A DNA stretch of 64,000 bases, taken from NCBI GenBank assembly GCA_002270565.1, contig NQMI01000123.1, positions 1 through 64,000 of the forward strand, in the 5' to 3' direction. The translations under genes and the position numbers were made by a program. Positions 34,045 through 44,682 of the stretch are shown here, in pieces. A model generated the notes under the pieces. It had not been told where the DNA came from and did no database searches. It was given only the letters and a program-made list of their open reading frames with translations. Source of the stretch: Stenocarpella maydis (taxonomy: Eukaryota; Ascomycota; Sordariomycetes; Diaporthales; Diaporthaceae). The number at the start of each line of letters is the position of its first letter. The stretch's first letter is position 1.

Positions 34045-35404
34045 CGGTATCTGCACTCCTCGGGCAGGCTGGGATCTGAGGCAGGCCTGTAACAGATGTA
34101 GATTGGGGAGACAAGATGTTTGAGGAAGAGGCCATATCTAGGAGGCTGAGACTATGGGCCACATCTGAAAGAACAGGCGGACAGAAAGACTGGCAGGCAG
34201 CATTGACGATGCTCAGGCCTGGAGTCATGAGCAAACCAAAGGCATGGAATAAAACCCAGCATCCTTGTGCTCAAGCTGCAAACCAAGAGTGGGAGCAAGC
34301 ACCGGCAGCCTCGACAGACATTTATTTCTTTCTGCCTTGGCTTCCGGGGCGATAAAAGAGAGAGGAGAGCACTTGTTCAGCATTAACACTTGAAAGCACA
34401 TAATGGAATGAGAAGACAAGGAAACAGTATCTTGTTCGGTGGTGATCAAGGGCTGGTCGATGCTCGAGTGCTGCCGATGCTCGAGGGTGGTCGTGTTGTC
34501 TTGCAGTCTTTGGGGCGGCATCAGGTCCTTGGTCTTCCCAAAGGACGCATCAATATTATCCTCTACACCAACCATTGCCAATGTTCTGGAAAGGGGTTGT
34601 TGTATCGGGACTGACTTCCGTTTCCCTGCATCCGGATGTGGAGGCTCGCATTGAACGAAGCTAGGATGCATCAAGACAGACGTGAACCACAAGCAGCTTG
34701 AATAGCCCAGGAGGGAATCGGATTCATGTTGGCAGAAAGCAACATGCTGGTGTATTGCTCTCAGGAGCGTCCCCCCAGGACGTCCGTTAGCCTGCTGGCC
34801 ATCATGAGCTGGAATTTTGTTTTTCCCATACGTCCATCTTATGAGCGGGTTCGGAGTTAGGAGTGGCAGCTTCTGTGGCTGAAAAGGTGAGACGAATCGT
34901 GGAAGAGGGTGGTGGTGGAAGAGTGCTTTGCCATGTGCTGCTTGCTCCCTTGTCTCGTCTACCACTACTCCGTACGTCCCGATGTTACGGCCCGGGGCCC
35001 GGGTAGACATTATTCCGCCACTGCTTGCCGAACTCTTGTGCCTTTGTGTTGCGTACCCCACCTGTCCACCTAGCATTGGGTGGGGGTTACTCCATCACTT
35101 ACCCCGCGGTCAAGCAGCTCGTCCACTTCATGCTGTACTGCACCGCACCATCATAGCGTCTCCATGCATCGGTGGGCAACCCGACCGATGTCTGGACGCA
35201 GAGTGGGGAGCAGCCATGGCTTTCCCGCCATGACTTCCGAGATCGCCATAAACTTGATCTTTTGATTGTCGTCGTCCTCCTCCTGTTTCTCTCTTCCTTA
35301 ATCCCTACCTTCTTCCACCCCCTTCACTCCATATCAGCACAAGCACGATATACCAAGTCAACCTCCGGGAACGAGCAGCGAACCGAAGCACAGCACACCT
35401 CAAG
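34045..35404. promoter_or_regulatory. Divergent intergenic region
   Basis: This lies between the unknown minus-strand gene and the hydrolase fusion. A 283-codon minus-strand frame (34225-35076) exists but has no codon bias and no recognisable motif, so I do not call it. A CT-rich leader (about 35268-35335), typical of fungal 5' regions, precedes the hydrolase start. Confidence 0.5.
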
Positions 35405-37036
35405 ATGGGTTCCAATCCAGGCCAGCTCTACGTTACCATGCAGCCCAAGCCGGGCCTGTCCCTCGACCAGTTCCACGAGTGGTACAACAACGAGCACGGC
35501 CCCACCCGCCTCCGTCTCCCACACATCTTCACAAACGGCCTCCGCTACGCCGCCACGGATTCGCAGGAGCCACACTTCCTCGCCGCCTACGACATCACCT
35601 CCATGTCCCACCTCGACACGCCGACGTACACCTCCCTGCGCGAGAACAGGAGCCCACGCGAGGCAGAGACCATCGGCCAGGTCGACGTTAAACGCTACCT
35701 CTACGACCTCGTGTCCGAGACAAAGGCCCCCCACTTCCGCCCCATCGAGCACCTCACCGACGACGAGGCAGAGGGCCAGGTCCTGGTCGCTGTCGAGAAC
35801 ACTCTCACGGCCCTCGAGGGCGCCGAGCAGGCCCTGGACAAGTGGTACGACGAGGAGCACATCCCCATGCTGTCAAAGGTCCCCGGCTGGCTGCGCACCC
35901 GCCGCTTCAGGACCTCCGTCAGCCTCGACAAGAACGCGCCGCTCAAGTTTCTCATCCTGCACGAGTACGCCAAGGACAACGGCTTAGGAGGGCCCGAGTA
36001 CAAGGCTGCCACGAGCACAAAGTGGAGGGACGACATCTTCGCAAAGGTCATTGGCAACAAGCACAGGAGGACCTACTCGCTCTTCTACGTCTTTGGCCCT
36101 GGCCCCAGGGACCTGCGCTCTCTGGCTGCGCTCCCTGCCGACAAGGCATTCGTATCATCGGACGCCAGGACGAAAACAATCCCCAACGACGGCAAGCCGG
36201 TCCTGCAGTCATATGTCACCGCCAAGGACGGCCTAAACATCCCATACCGCCTGGAAGGAAACCCCGATCCAAAGGCACCCACAGTCGCCTTTTGCAACTC
36301 GCTGCTGACCTCCCTGCACATGTGGGACGACTTTCTTGCCATCTTGAAGGACGCCCGTCCCGACCTGCGCATCCTGCGGTATGACTTCCGAGGGCGCCAT
36401 TCCGTCCCGGTGCCCCCAGTCCCCTCTACCCTCGATATCCTCTCAGACGATCTCGCCACCCTCCTGTCTGCCCTCCGCATAGAAAGGCTCTACGCCTTGG
36501 TCGGCGTTAGCATGGGCGGCGCTACTACCCTCAAGTTCTCGCTCAAGTACCCCGGGAAGCTCTCAAAATTCGTAGCATGTGACTTCAATGTCGCTAGCTC
36601 TGACGCTAACACACAAGCATGGAAGGACCGCATCGCCGTGGCAGAGTCTGTAGGCGATGATGGCACTCCGGGAATCAAGAAATTGGCCGCCGCGACAGTT
36701 GAGCGCTGGTTCCACCCCAACACCATGACAGCCAAGACCAACGTCGCAAGTTGGATGACGGAGATGATCGCCGACAATAGCGTCCAGGGCTTCAGGTACG
36801 GCTGCCAGGCCCTGTGGGACTACAACATGCGGGATGAGATGAAGGGTTCCCGCGTTCCTGGGCTCCTGGTCGTGGGAGAAGGGGATGGGAAGGGAGCCTT
36901 GGTGAAGGCCATGGACGGGTTCAAGGACGGCGTCGGCGAAAAGGGACTCGACCTGAAGATTGTCCCCGAGGCCGGGCACTTGCCCATGTGCGAGAACCCC
37001 CAAGGGTTCTGGAATGCTGTCAAGGACTTCTTGTAG
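35405..37036 (+). CDS. Dimeric alpha/beta-barrel domains fused to an alpha/beta-hydrolase
   Basis: This is one intronless 543-residue frame. Residues about 1-115 and 120-245 look like two EthD-like / stress-response ferredoxin-like barrel repeats, each with the FHEWYNNEHGP or KWYDEEHIPM signature followed by LR-rich strands. Residues about 275-543 form an alpha/beta-hydrolase close to 3-oxoadipate enol-lactonases: FCNSLLTSLHMWDDF, the nucleophile elbow GVSMGGA (serine near residue 369), and the catalytic histidine in EAGHLPM (near 523). The acid residue is probably in VVGEGDGKG. Enol-lactonases act in aromatic ring-cleavage catabolism, and dimeric barrel domains often act on aromatic or polyketide substrates, so a two-step activity is a reasonable inference. 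It appears intact. Confidence 0.88.
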   Translation: MGSNPGQLYVTMQPKPGLSLDQFHEWYNNEHGPTRLRLPHIFTNGLRYAATDSQEPHFLAAYDITSMSHLDTPTYTSLRENRSPREAETIGQVDVKRYLYDLVSETKAPHFRPIEHLTDDEAEGQVLVAVENTLTALEGAEQALDKWYDEEHIPMLSKVPGWLRTRRFRTSVSLDKNAPLKFLILHEYAKDNGLGGPEYKAATSTKWRDDIFAKVIGNKHRRTYSLFYVFGPGPRDLRSLAALPADKAFVSSDARTKTIPNDGKPVLQSYVTAKDGLNIPYRLEGNPDPKAPTVAFCNSLLTSLHMWDDFLAILKDARPDLRILRYDFRGRHSVPVPPVPSTLDILSDDLATLLSALRIERLYALVGVSMGGATTLKFSLKYPGKLSKFVACDFNVASSDANTQAWKDRIAVAESVGDDGTPGIKKLAAATVERWFHPNTMTAKTNVASWMTEMIADNSVQGFRYGCQALWDYNMRDEMKGSRVPGLLVVGEGDGKGALVKAMDGFKDGVGEKGLDLKIVPEAGHLPMCENPQGFWNAVKDFL

Positions 37037-37320
37037 GCGCCTAAACCCGCCATTGACGTGATTCCGTGCAATGTGGTGAATCGATGCCGGCCGTGTCATG
37101 GCATCGGGCATCGCCATCTCACGCATCAGGTGCCAATTACTTGGTCCTCGGCCGAGGGGGTCGAGCCCAGCGGCAGCTTGGCCTGCCCCTGTGTAGAACG
37201 GCCCCAGTTCGTCGACCGAAGGGGGACTGAAATTCAATGATGAGCACGAGGTTATGATGCAGATCACTCGCGACCTGTCGGAGGCCTAATTGTCTGCAAA
37301 TTACATCCAGCCTGGAGCCC
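37037..37320. other. Intergenic region 3' of the hydrolase fusion
   Basis: Nothing beyond a likely 3' untranslated region is seen. Confidence 0.4.
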
Positions 37321-37937
37321 CTAAATGATCGAGACCGAGGTATGCTTCGCTTTTATAGGGTATATATGGTAACTGTACAGCTGTGCTGGCATCACACCCT
37401 TGACGCCATGGCAGTAATGGCACACAGCCTCAACCCTCTCTCGTGAGGAATCGAAAGTCTCCCTGGACTGAAGCGCCCGGAAGGGAGCGCCCCAGTCGGC
37501 CAGCGCGTCCAGCGCCCGCGCAAAAGCCAGCCGCACATCATGCTCATGAATCCACAATGGGTCATACCTGCTCCTCATACCCGGTGCCTCGGCTCCTCGT
37601 CCGCGAGCACTACGCCGAGTCCCCCCCCCGACCTTCCTCCGGCTCTGCTCGCGCACCACCGCCATAACCTTATCCGTGCGTGTGTGTGCGCCTTGCGCGT
37701 CCTCTCGTACGCCGCAGCGCCCTCGCGATATCCTCCGCCGCAGGCCGTGCCCGCCCCCGTGCCTCCGGGAACACATGCCGGACCGCCTCGGCAACCGCCC
37801 ACGCGTCGTCGAGCGCGAGGCTGCCCCTGGCCGCGAAGGCGCTCCCGCCCAGCACCCACATGTCGGGCGATGGCCGCTCCGAGGCTGGCTATACCGGCGC
37901 CGACAATGGCAACCTGGAGCTTGTTTGAGTCCGTCAT
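37321..37937 (-). pseudogene. FAD-dependent monooxygenase remnant with collapsed middle
   Basis: The start at 37937 gives MTDSNKLQVAIVGAGI, the N-terminal FAD-binding GxGxxG strand-helix of salicylate-hydroxylase-like monooxygenases. It runs almost directly into a second frame resembling the C-terminal helix after the GD motif (VLGGSAFAARGSLALDDAW, AVAEAVRHVFPEA). A third frame (DKVMAVVREQSRRKV, DPLWIHEHDV) resembles the end of these proteins. The normal several-hundred-residue middle is missing, and at least two frame changes separate the pieces. It is not functional as written. Confidence 0.62.
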
Positions 37938-39109
37938 GCTCTCGGGCGTTGGGTCCTGAGGGCTGGCATCACTGCTAACCCCCAAAATACCAATGGCGTG
38001 GACGGGTGCTGATTTGCAGTCTACATATCTGTCCGAGTTGTTGTATCCTGTATGCCACTCATCCATGTCCCGTGATCGGGCGCCCTTCAAGTTCTCGCAC
38101 CACCCTCGATGGCGTCAGACGAATTGGGAATGGCGATTTCCTATCAGACCATGCACAGACGTCCCTCTGTTAGGATAAGCCGGTCGGTTTGGTTATCTAG
38201 GAAATCCTCAGCAAAGCCATATATGGTGATATGGCCGTGGTGTCGAACCCCACATTACACAATCTGGTACCGGCAGACGGCATTGCGTATCGCTGGGTGT
38301 GAGCGCGGGAGGTTCAAATCGCAGCCCAAGCGGGGCGTCGCGAGCGATGATGCCACCAGATAATTCCCACCTCGAAGCAGGCAGGCATGTGCACATGTGG
38401 TTACGTCTCGAGCGCAATCGCGCTGGCCCGTGGTTATATGTACGGAGCGGCAGCTTAGAACTTACAGCCGTGGTCCGAATAGAATCTTTCCCAGGACCGC
38501 CAGGTCCCAGAGCCATACGTGGTCTCGTGTCTTCTCTTTCTTTTCTTTTTTCTATTCCCCTTCCTTTCGTTCGGGTTCATGTACGCCAACTGTCGAGCGT
38601 TGGCGACGCCCAAGATACGGGTCGAGGAGACCACATCCAGCGACGACGGCTCAGCAGCGGCAGTGCCCAAGCTCCTAGATCGCCATGCCGACGAAAGCCA
38701 CAGGCTCCTGTCGCAGGTCAAGGTCCACGCTCGAGGAGGCAGAGAGGATCCGCCAGAAATGTGCCCGCCGGTTGATTTGTCTTGACCATCACTTGATATA
38801 TGTGGACAAACAGACCGCAGGTGTCTATAGCAGCAGCAGCCTTATAATTAAGAGGCACAACATGGCCGCTGCGGCTGACAGGATAATCGAATTCGCGTGG
38901 CTGGGCAACTCCTCCATTCTCGGTATAACTGACGATGCGCTGGCACTTGACTACCGACCAGTACAACTGGCCGTCTTGGATTTTTTTTTTTTTTTTATTT
39001 TGGCTACTTGCTTGCGGGGGGACCGCAGATCGTGGCACTCCCACGTTTCCCCGTGGCCAAGTATCCAGCGGTGAACCTGGTGGTCTTGGAGGAGCCCGTG
39101 GCCACGTTG
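37938..39109. other. Gene-free region with a poly(T) tract
   Basis: Short overlapping frames lack coding bias. A poly(T) run of about 16 lies at 38981-38996. No gene is supported. Confidence 0.45.
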
Positions 39110-39503
39110 GGTACTGTTACTGTGGTGTATGGGAGTGAATTACGGTAAGAACCCCAAAGAAACCATTATTCAGAAGGGTGCCATAAGACATCAACTTATC
39201 AATCGCTCCTTCCTCTAAGAGGCACACTATAAAGGCATACTATAAAGGTATACTATAGGAAGGCATACTACGGGAAGCTATTTAAGTAAAGTAACTTAAA
39301 GGAATCTTAAAATAGAAAAGATTTCTTATAATATTAAAGAAGTTTTTAACAAGTATTGAAAAGAGGTTTATATAAAAAGAACGATAATAAAATTCTAAGT
39401 AGGGAGATTTTAAGCCTAAGGCATAATTATAGCACCCTTCTGAATAATGGTTTCTTTAGGGTTTTTACCGTTATTTGCTCCCATAAACCCCCGTAACAGT
39501 AAC
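39110..39503. mobile_element. 394-bp element with about 76-bp terminal inverted repeats
   Basis: The left end 39110-39185 and right end 39428-39503 are inverted copies with about 85 percent identity by eye, including a perfect 26-base block (aaagaaaccattattcagaa and onward). The interior is AT-rich, with short repeats such as ggcatactataaagg at 39220-39265. It has no coding capacity and fits a non-autonomous DNA transposon. The target-site duplication is not clear. Confidence 0.78.
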
Positions 39504-39984
39504 CACTGACGAAGGTCTGATTTCCCGAACAGCTTTGCCTCCCTATCTGTCGTCCGGATTCTTCTAGGTCCCGCAGAGGCGTGTATTGTACACATCATTC
39601 TTGGTCATCCTGTCCATGTTCTTCACCTACGACGAGCAAGGGTTTCTGATGCAGATAATGTGGGCAGCGCGGCAGTTCCAGCCCCATCACATCGGGTCTC
39701 GTGTCGTATGGTGTCTTGTTCATCAAGACCGGCACATTTGCGCCTTGGACGTGGTTCATGGCTTCGTCACCATCCATTCCATGATTGCTGACACCCTGCC
39801 GATCGTCTCTTGCGTCATGTTGATTGCGCTCTCCCCTGGTGGCAACCGGGCAGGTCTCCCGGCTGCGATGTATACATGCGGGCCCCGGGTGGGCACCGCC
39901 TACAGTACCGTCACGGCCTGGGCAGCTAACTGCTCCGCCGGGCATGCAAGGAAAACAACGGGTGAGCCCACACGCAAGTGGGGG

Positions 39985-40018
<34 letters not shown>

Positions 40019-41337
40019 CGACACCGCACCGCCGGCGCTGTTCGCCCGGTTCGAGCTGTAGTAGTGCTTTATAATGCCACCTGTGAGAAGCCATCGCGAC
40101 GTGCCATGTCGGCCATGGGCTGCGGCACCACCCTGCCGCCGCAGCCGCTCGAGGGCAGGTATAAGCCCCAGGTACACCGAGACACGGTGGGTTATGCTCT
40201 GGGTCGCGTGCGTGCGTGGTTCCCCCCCCCCCCCNCCCCAAAGCTCCCGAGGTTGCAGTCCCAAGGGGGCATCATCCCGTCTGGCCCCCGAGCTTTTTTG
40301 GGCAGTACAGTACCTAGGTGGCGAAAGGACCAGGTCGGCCTCGCCACTGAGGTAGCTTGGAACTCCTCTTGTTGGGGTGGGATACAGGGATTGAAAATCA
40401 AGTTGCAATATCTCGTCTCTTCTTGTGGGAACACCCAGTGTGCACACTTTCTCACGCCATTGTTGCTCCTGACAGGCCGGAGGGGGATACCAGTCGATAT
40501 CATTGTTAGTCACGCTGGGTGGATTCAACCACTCAAGTGGCTCAAGTCCTCCTCGTGTACGACCAAGACACGGCTCACGAGCATTTGGCGACACAATGCC
40601 CCCTGGCAGCAGCCATGAGTTTCAACTAATGGCTAATCATGGCAATTTTGAATCGGCCTCGGACAAGTGAAAACAGTGAGAGCAAATTGAAACTCTGGGT
40701 TTGATTGAAGCACACACAGGCCTCATGTGTACGAACACAAACCATACCTAGAGGATTGATCAAGATTCGATGGTACAGTCGCCGGTGCAGTTCCGGCGCA
40801 CCAGCCTCCTCAGGCGCCAGCTGAGGTGTTGGGGGAGTCAGTTAGGATGAGTTTTGCGTGTTTGACCCAGGACCTTCCCCTAGGGTGACCCGAGGGGAAG
40901 TGTTCCATTTTTTTTTTCTTTTTCCTTTTCTTTTTTGCGTTTTTCATATTCCAAGGCAGAGTTTTCTACTGCATACTATGTCCAGAGAAAGATGGTTTCA
41001 TGCTCGACGACCGGGATGCCGCATATGTCTCCCCCACAACATATCCTGGCGCCGAGCAAGTGGGCCCCATCGTATCACGGCGTCCACCCTGCTGGCTTCT
41101 CGAACCCAAGGATTCATACCCAGGACACGGACAAGCCAGATACTTGCTAATAGATACCTGCTGACCCCCCAGAGGCCCGTTCAACCTTAGGCCACGCTGA
41201 CCACCCAGCGCACGTCCTCGCAGCCGCGCGCAGAGCCCGGGCCACAAACCCGGGGGGCCGGCGGCACCTGGCCCGGCCTCGCGCTTGCTGCTGCTGCTGC
41301 TGGGGACAGAGAAGGGGGGGGGGGTTGGGCTCTCCGC
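39504..41337. other. Gene-free region with CT microsatellite and an assembly gap
   Basis: A (CT)n run of about 16 units lies at 39985-40017. A C-run containing one N lies at 40225-40239. A pyrimidine-rich stretch occupies about 40908-40942. No frame has sustained coding bias. Confidence 0.5.
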
Positions 41338-42030
41338 CTAGGCGGCGGCCTGCGCCTTGCCGCAGCACTTCTTGTACTTGTGGGCGGAGCCGCAGTAGCA
41401 CTTTGAGTTGCGGGACATGGGCGCGACGCCGAAGCTGGCGGTGGCCTGGCCTGGGAGGCCGCCCGTCATCTGCCTCATGAGGTCCGAGGCCTCCTGCTTG
41501 AGGGTGGCGTCGCAGTCCGCGCTGCCGCAGCAGGCGACGGTCATGATGATCACGAAGGGGTCCTCGGTCTTGTGGAGGTACTACGCGCGAGAACACCGTT
41601 AACCGGGGGGGCCCCGTTCGCGACCGCGGGGGAGAGGGGCCGGGTGTGGCTCCGGAGGAGACGGGACGGGACCCTCCACGACAGCCTCGGCCGGGGAGAG
41701 AGAGAGGGGAGGCCCCCCCGCGGCAGCCGTGGAGGTGCGTTGTGTGGTGGTGGTGGTGGTGGTGTTCCCGTCTCGACTTACCGACATGGGCGTGGCGACG
41801 ACGGTGGCGGCGTCCCGCTTACAGTCCTTGTTGGAGCACTTGTCGTCGCAGGCCTTGAGCGAGGCCTCGGCGTGCTCCATGACGATGGGGCGCATCACCG
41901 TGGTGAACATCTGGGGCATGGCAGGGTTGCTGAGGGCGGCCGGCCCGACCAGGGACGAGGGGATGTCATGCTTGAACTCCAGCTGGCGCTTCTCGCAGAG
42001 GAACTGGCAGCGGACCGGCTTGGTCGTCAT
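41338..42030 (-). CDS. Small cysteine-rich protein with a SEC-C metal-binding motif
   Basis: Two exons, 42030-41782 and 41580-41338, with a 201-nt intron encode about 163 residues. The C-terminus SKCYCGSAHKYKKCCGKA is a SEC-C zinc-binding motif (CxCGSxxKYKxCC). Additional cysteine pairs (CDDKCSNKDC, VACCGSADCD) suggest a second metal site. No signal peptide is seen, so it is probably intracellular. SEC-C motifs bind zinc and often attach to nucleic-acid- or protein-handling factors; the specific role here is unknown. A CAG microsatellite (about six units) lies just upstream of the start at 42046-42063. The intron is GC-rich with G runs. Confidence 0.82.
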
Positions 42031-42063
42031 GGTTGCGGATGGCAGCAGCAGCAGCAGCAGCAG

Positions 42064-43166
42064 GTAACAGTACTGGTGGTGGTCAATATAAAGCGCGGGG
42101 TCGTATCTGTGGACGGTGCTGGCAGTGTCGGGGGGCCTAACGAGCGATTGAAGAAAAGATCGACGGGTGGTGTGCTGTTGTGTTGAATGAGAGTAAGTCG
42201 CGGGGTGGTGGTGGTGGTGTGGCGAGGCCCAGACAAGCGACATGAGTCTGCCCCTATTGTAGTGTATCTACCGAGTAGAATCCCGGAGCATCTCCCGAGA
42301 CAGGTGTCCTCTGGAGCATGTCCTATGTAAAGTGGTCAATGCGCTGCGCCCAAAAGGGGCAGGTCACGTGGCTACCCCAACAGTCAACGGCAAGCCGGCA
42401 CACAGGCCGGACACCTCTGGTGGGCAGTCTTAATAGGCACTATTAAGCACCGTTCGGGCCATCTCCAACTTGCTGGCTAAAAGAGGACATGCCATGTGTG
42501 GTGGATGTGCGTGGCGCGCGAGAAGCATCCAATTTGCAACAAAATGCTTAGAAGTTACATGCTAGGTAGCATGCATATCCCCGTCATGCCTATTACGGAC
42601 ACACAAGCAGCTGGGCACCCGTGCGGGCCCCATTACCCGTGAAACAAACACCAGCCAACATTTCCCACCTACCGGACAGGCCCGTTGCCGTTCTGGTGCT
42701 GCACCTGCATGTTACACCAGGTGCGCCCCCCCCCCCCAACCGGGCCCAGATGGAGCAGTCAGGTCGCACTGCCATATCCATGATCCAGACATTGCCGTCC
42801 TTTAATAACTGCCTGCTTCTGGCAAGATGCCCGCCGTATTTTACCGGCAGCACCACGCCTCCTGCGCCGGTAGCGAGAGCACACCGGTGTGCTCTCTCCT
42901 CTCCGTCGTTATGTGTGCAGGCTGGAGATGGTCGCCATAGCCTCTGATCCCACCGTCGCCTTGGCTCACTCGCGAGTCCTCGTCATAGCACGGCGGCTCG
43001 ACCTATTTGGACAGTGCTCCCCAGCAGCTCCCCGTTCCTTCCCTCCCTCTGCACCACCACCCTTCTGAGCTCCCAGAGCCAGAGCCAGCTCGTTCCTACG
43101 ATATCAGGGCGGCCCTCGACCGTCCTCACCCGGATCCCCCAACCGCGATACACAAGAATCGCCACG
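42064..43166. promoter_or_regulatory. Divergent intergenic region
   Basis: This lies between the SEC-C gene and the small secreted protein gene and would contain both promoters. A GGTGGTGGT-type run lies at 42205-42222. No gene is supported. Confidence 0.45.
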
Positions 43167-43509
43167 ATGAAAACTCCGGTGAGCCACCAACCAACCGTCC
43201 TGAGCCAGGCCCCATCCAGCTGACACACAAGTCACAACCACTCAGTCCGCCGTGGCTGCTGCCATCGCCTGCGGCCTGGCCCTCTGCGGCCTCGCCATCT
43301 CCATGCCCACCACCACCGGCCGCAACTCCACCAGGACCGTGGCCGTGGGCCCCAGGACCGACTGGATGCTCAGCTGCAGCCACCACGGCAGCTGCTACTC
43401 GGTGGTCGGCTGCACCTCGGACGGGTCCGTCACCCACAACGACCCCAGCTGCTGGCAGATGTGCACGTGCATCGCGTACAACAGGACCATCGCCGCGCCG
43501 GCGCGCTAG
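43167..43509 (+). CDS. Small secreted cysteine-rich protein (effector candidate)
   Basis: Two exons, 43167-43178 and 43246-43509, give 91 residues; the 67-nt intron comes right after codon four. The N-terminus MKTPSAVAAAIACGLALCGL is a clear signal peptide with probable cleavage near AIS. The mature part has six cysteines in the pattern CxxxxxCxxxxxC...CxxxCxC, plus two N-glycosylation sequons (NST and NRT). A signal peptide, small size and even cysteine count are the usual marks of fungal effector or antimicrobial-like proteins. No family is recognised. Function is not demonstrated. Confidence 0.78.
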
Positions 43510-44682
43510 TCCGCCCAGGGCACACGAGGGGGCCTGCAGGGGAGAGAGAGAAAATGAGTCCGGTCAGCCGCACTATCAGGCCTCGGAAGGGGCGTCTTTG
43601 GTAACTCAAGGGTTAGCTGCTGCGTGCGGTAAGACAAGGAAGATGCGGTTCAACTGGAGGTGAGACATGGGGGTGCTGTTAGTCTGGCAGGGGTTGGGGG
43701 GGGCGGGATGGCTTCATCTTGCGGCCGCTCGCTTGTCATGGACAACCACGAGCACTGGTGACACACGCTCATTCACACCTTGGGCCTTGGTGCCGTGGGT
43801 ATCCGGCCTGCCATCTTGGAGGGCATGGACAAGGGGGGGTTGGGCGGGTTGGCGAGATGCTTTTGCGCGAGGGGAACGCTTTTTTTTTTCACTTTCAAGT
43901 CAATACTACTGCGTAATCCCTTTCAGAGTCGGGACATGTGTGCGGGAACGTCTTATTAGCGGCCAGTGAGACAACGAGGCACCTGGGCGCTGGGATGGGC
44001 CAGCCGATGACTCTGGATGCTAGTTACAAAGCCCACGCAACACGGGCGGATGGTTCGAATCAATGCAACAACTGCAGATTGAGGCTTTGCAAGTTCCCAA
44101 CACATGTCTGTCCATCCCAGCCATACCATGTGGTGGGTACCCTATATCTGGTTGGGTGGCGTAGAGTGGTTTACCCTGGCTGGGTCACAACTAGGTGGTG
44201 TGGTGAAGTGCGGAATGCATAGGGTATTTTAGAAGTGGTTGTGGTTGTCTATGCTACAAGTATCTGGCTATTTGACCGACACAGCACGTAGTGAGCAAGG
44301 TTAACACCGCCCTACATATCTCTCATGTCCGGTTCCCTGCAACTGTGCACCATACCATCCAGGCTCCCTCATATTCAGGTCGTGTAATCTCGCGCCGCCA
44401 GAACCACCACCTCGCCTGCTCATGTTGAGCCCTTGAGCGAACCCAGATGAAGGGGCGTGGCGACTTGTCCAGCCTGTAGATGAGACGACTCTATTCCCGT
44501 GGACGCGCACATCACCAAACCTGGCAACCTTCTATAGTCCTCACCACTCATTCCGGAACCGACACCACACCAACTGCACATATTATCATCATCATCATAA
44601 TCATCGCCATCGTCGTCGTCATTACAACAGATGACGCACTCATATAAGAGACAAAAAAAAAAGAAACAAAAACAAAAACTCA
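43510..44682. other. Gene-free convergent region
   Basis: No frame has coding bias. An interrupted ATC/GTC triplet repeat (catcatcatcataatcatcg) lies near 44585-44620, and an A-rich stretch at 44650-44680. Confidence 0.45.

Noticed and set aside
34225..35076. 283-codon minus-strand frame
   Set aside because: It has no codon bias and no recognisable motif, and it lies where two promoters are expected.
35172..35987. 271-codon plus-strand frame overlapping the hydrolase fusion
   Set aside because: It is Ser/Thr/Pro-rich shadow sequence in another frame of a convincing gene.
38300..38335. tRNA-like T-loop (ggttcaaatc)
   Set aside because: Bases flanking the loop do not pair as a T-stem, and no acceptor or anticodon arms are found. 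The same holds for ggttcgaatc near 44050 and ggttcgaaatc near 52981.
39824..40618. Long plus-strand frame across a CT microsatellite
   Set aside because: It is sustained by simple repeat and a C-run with N; there is no coding bias.
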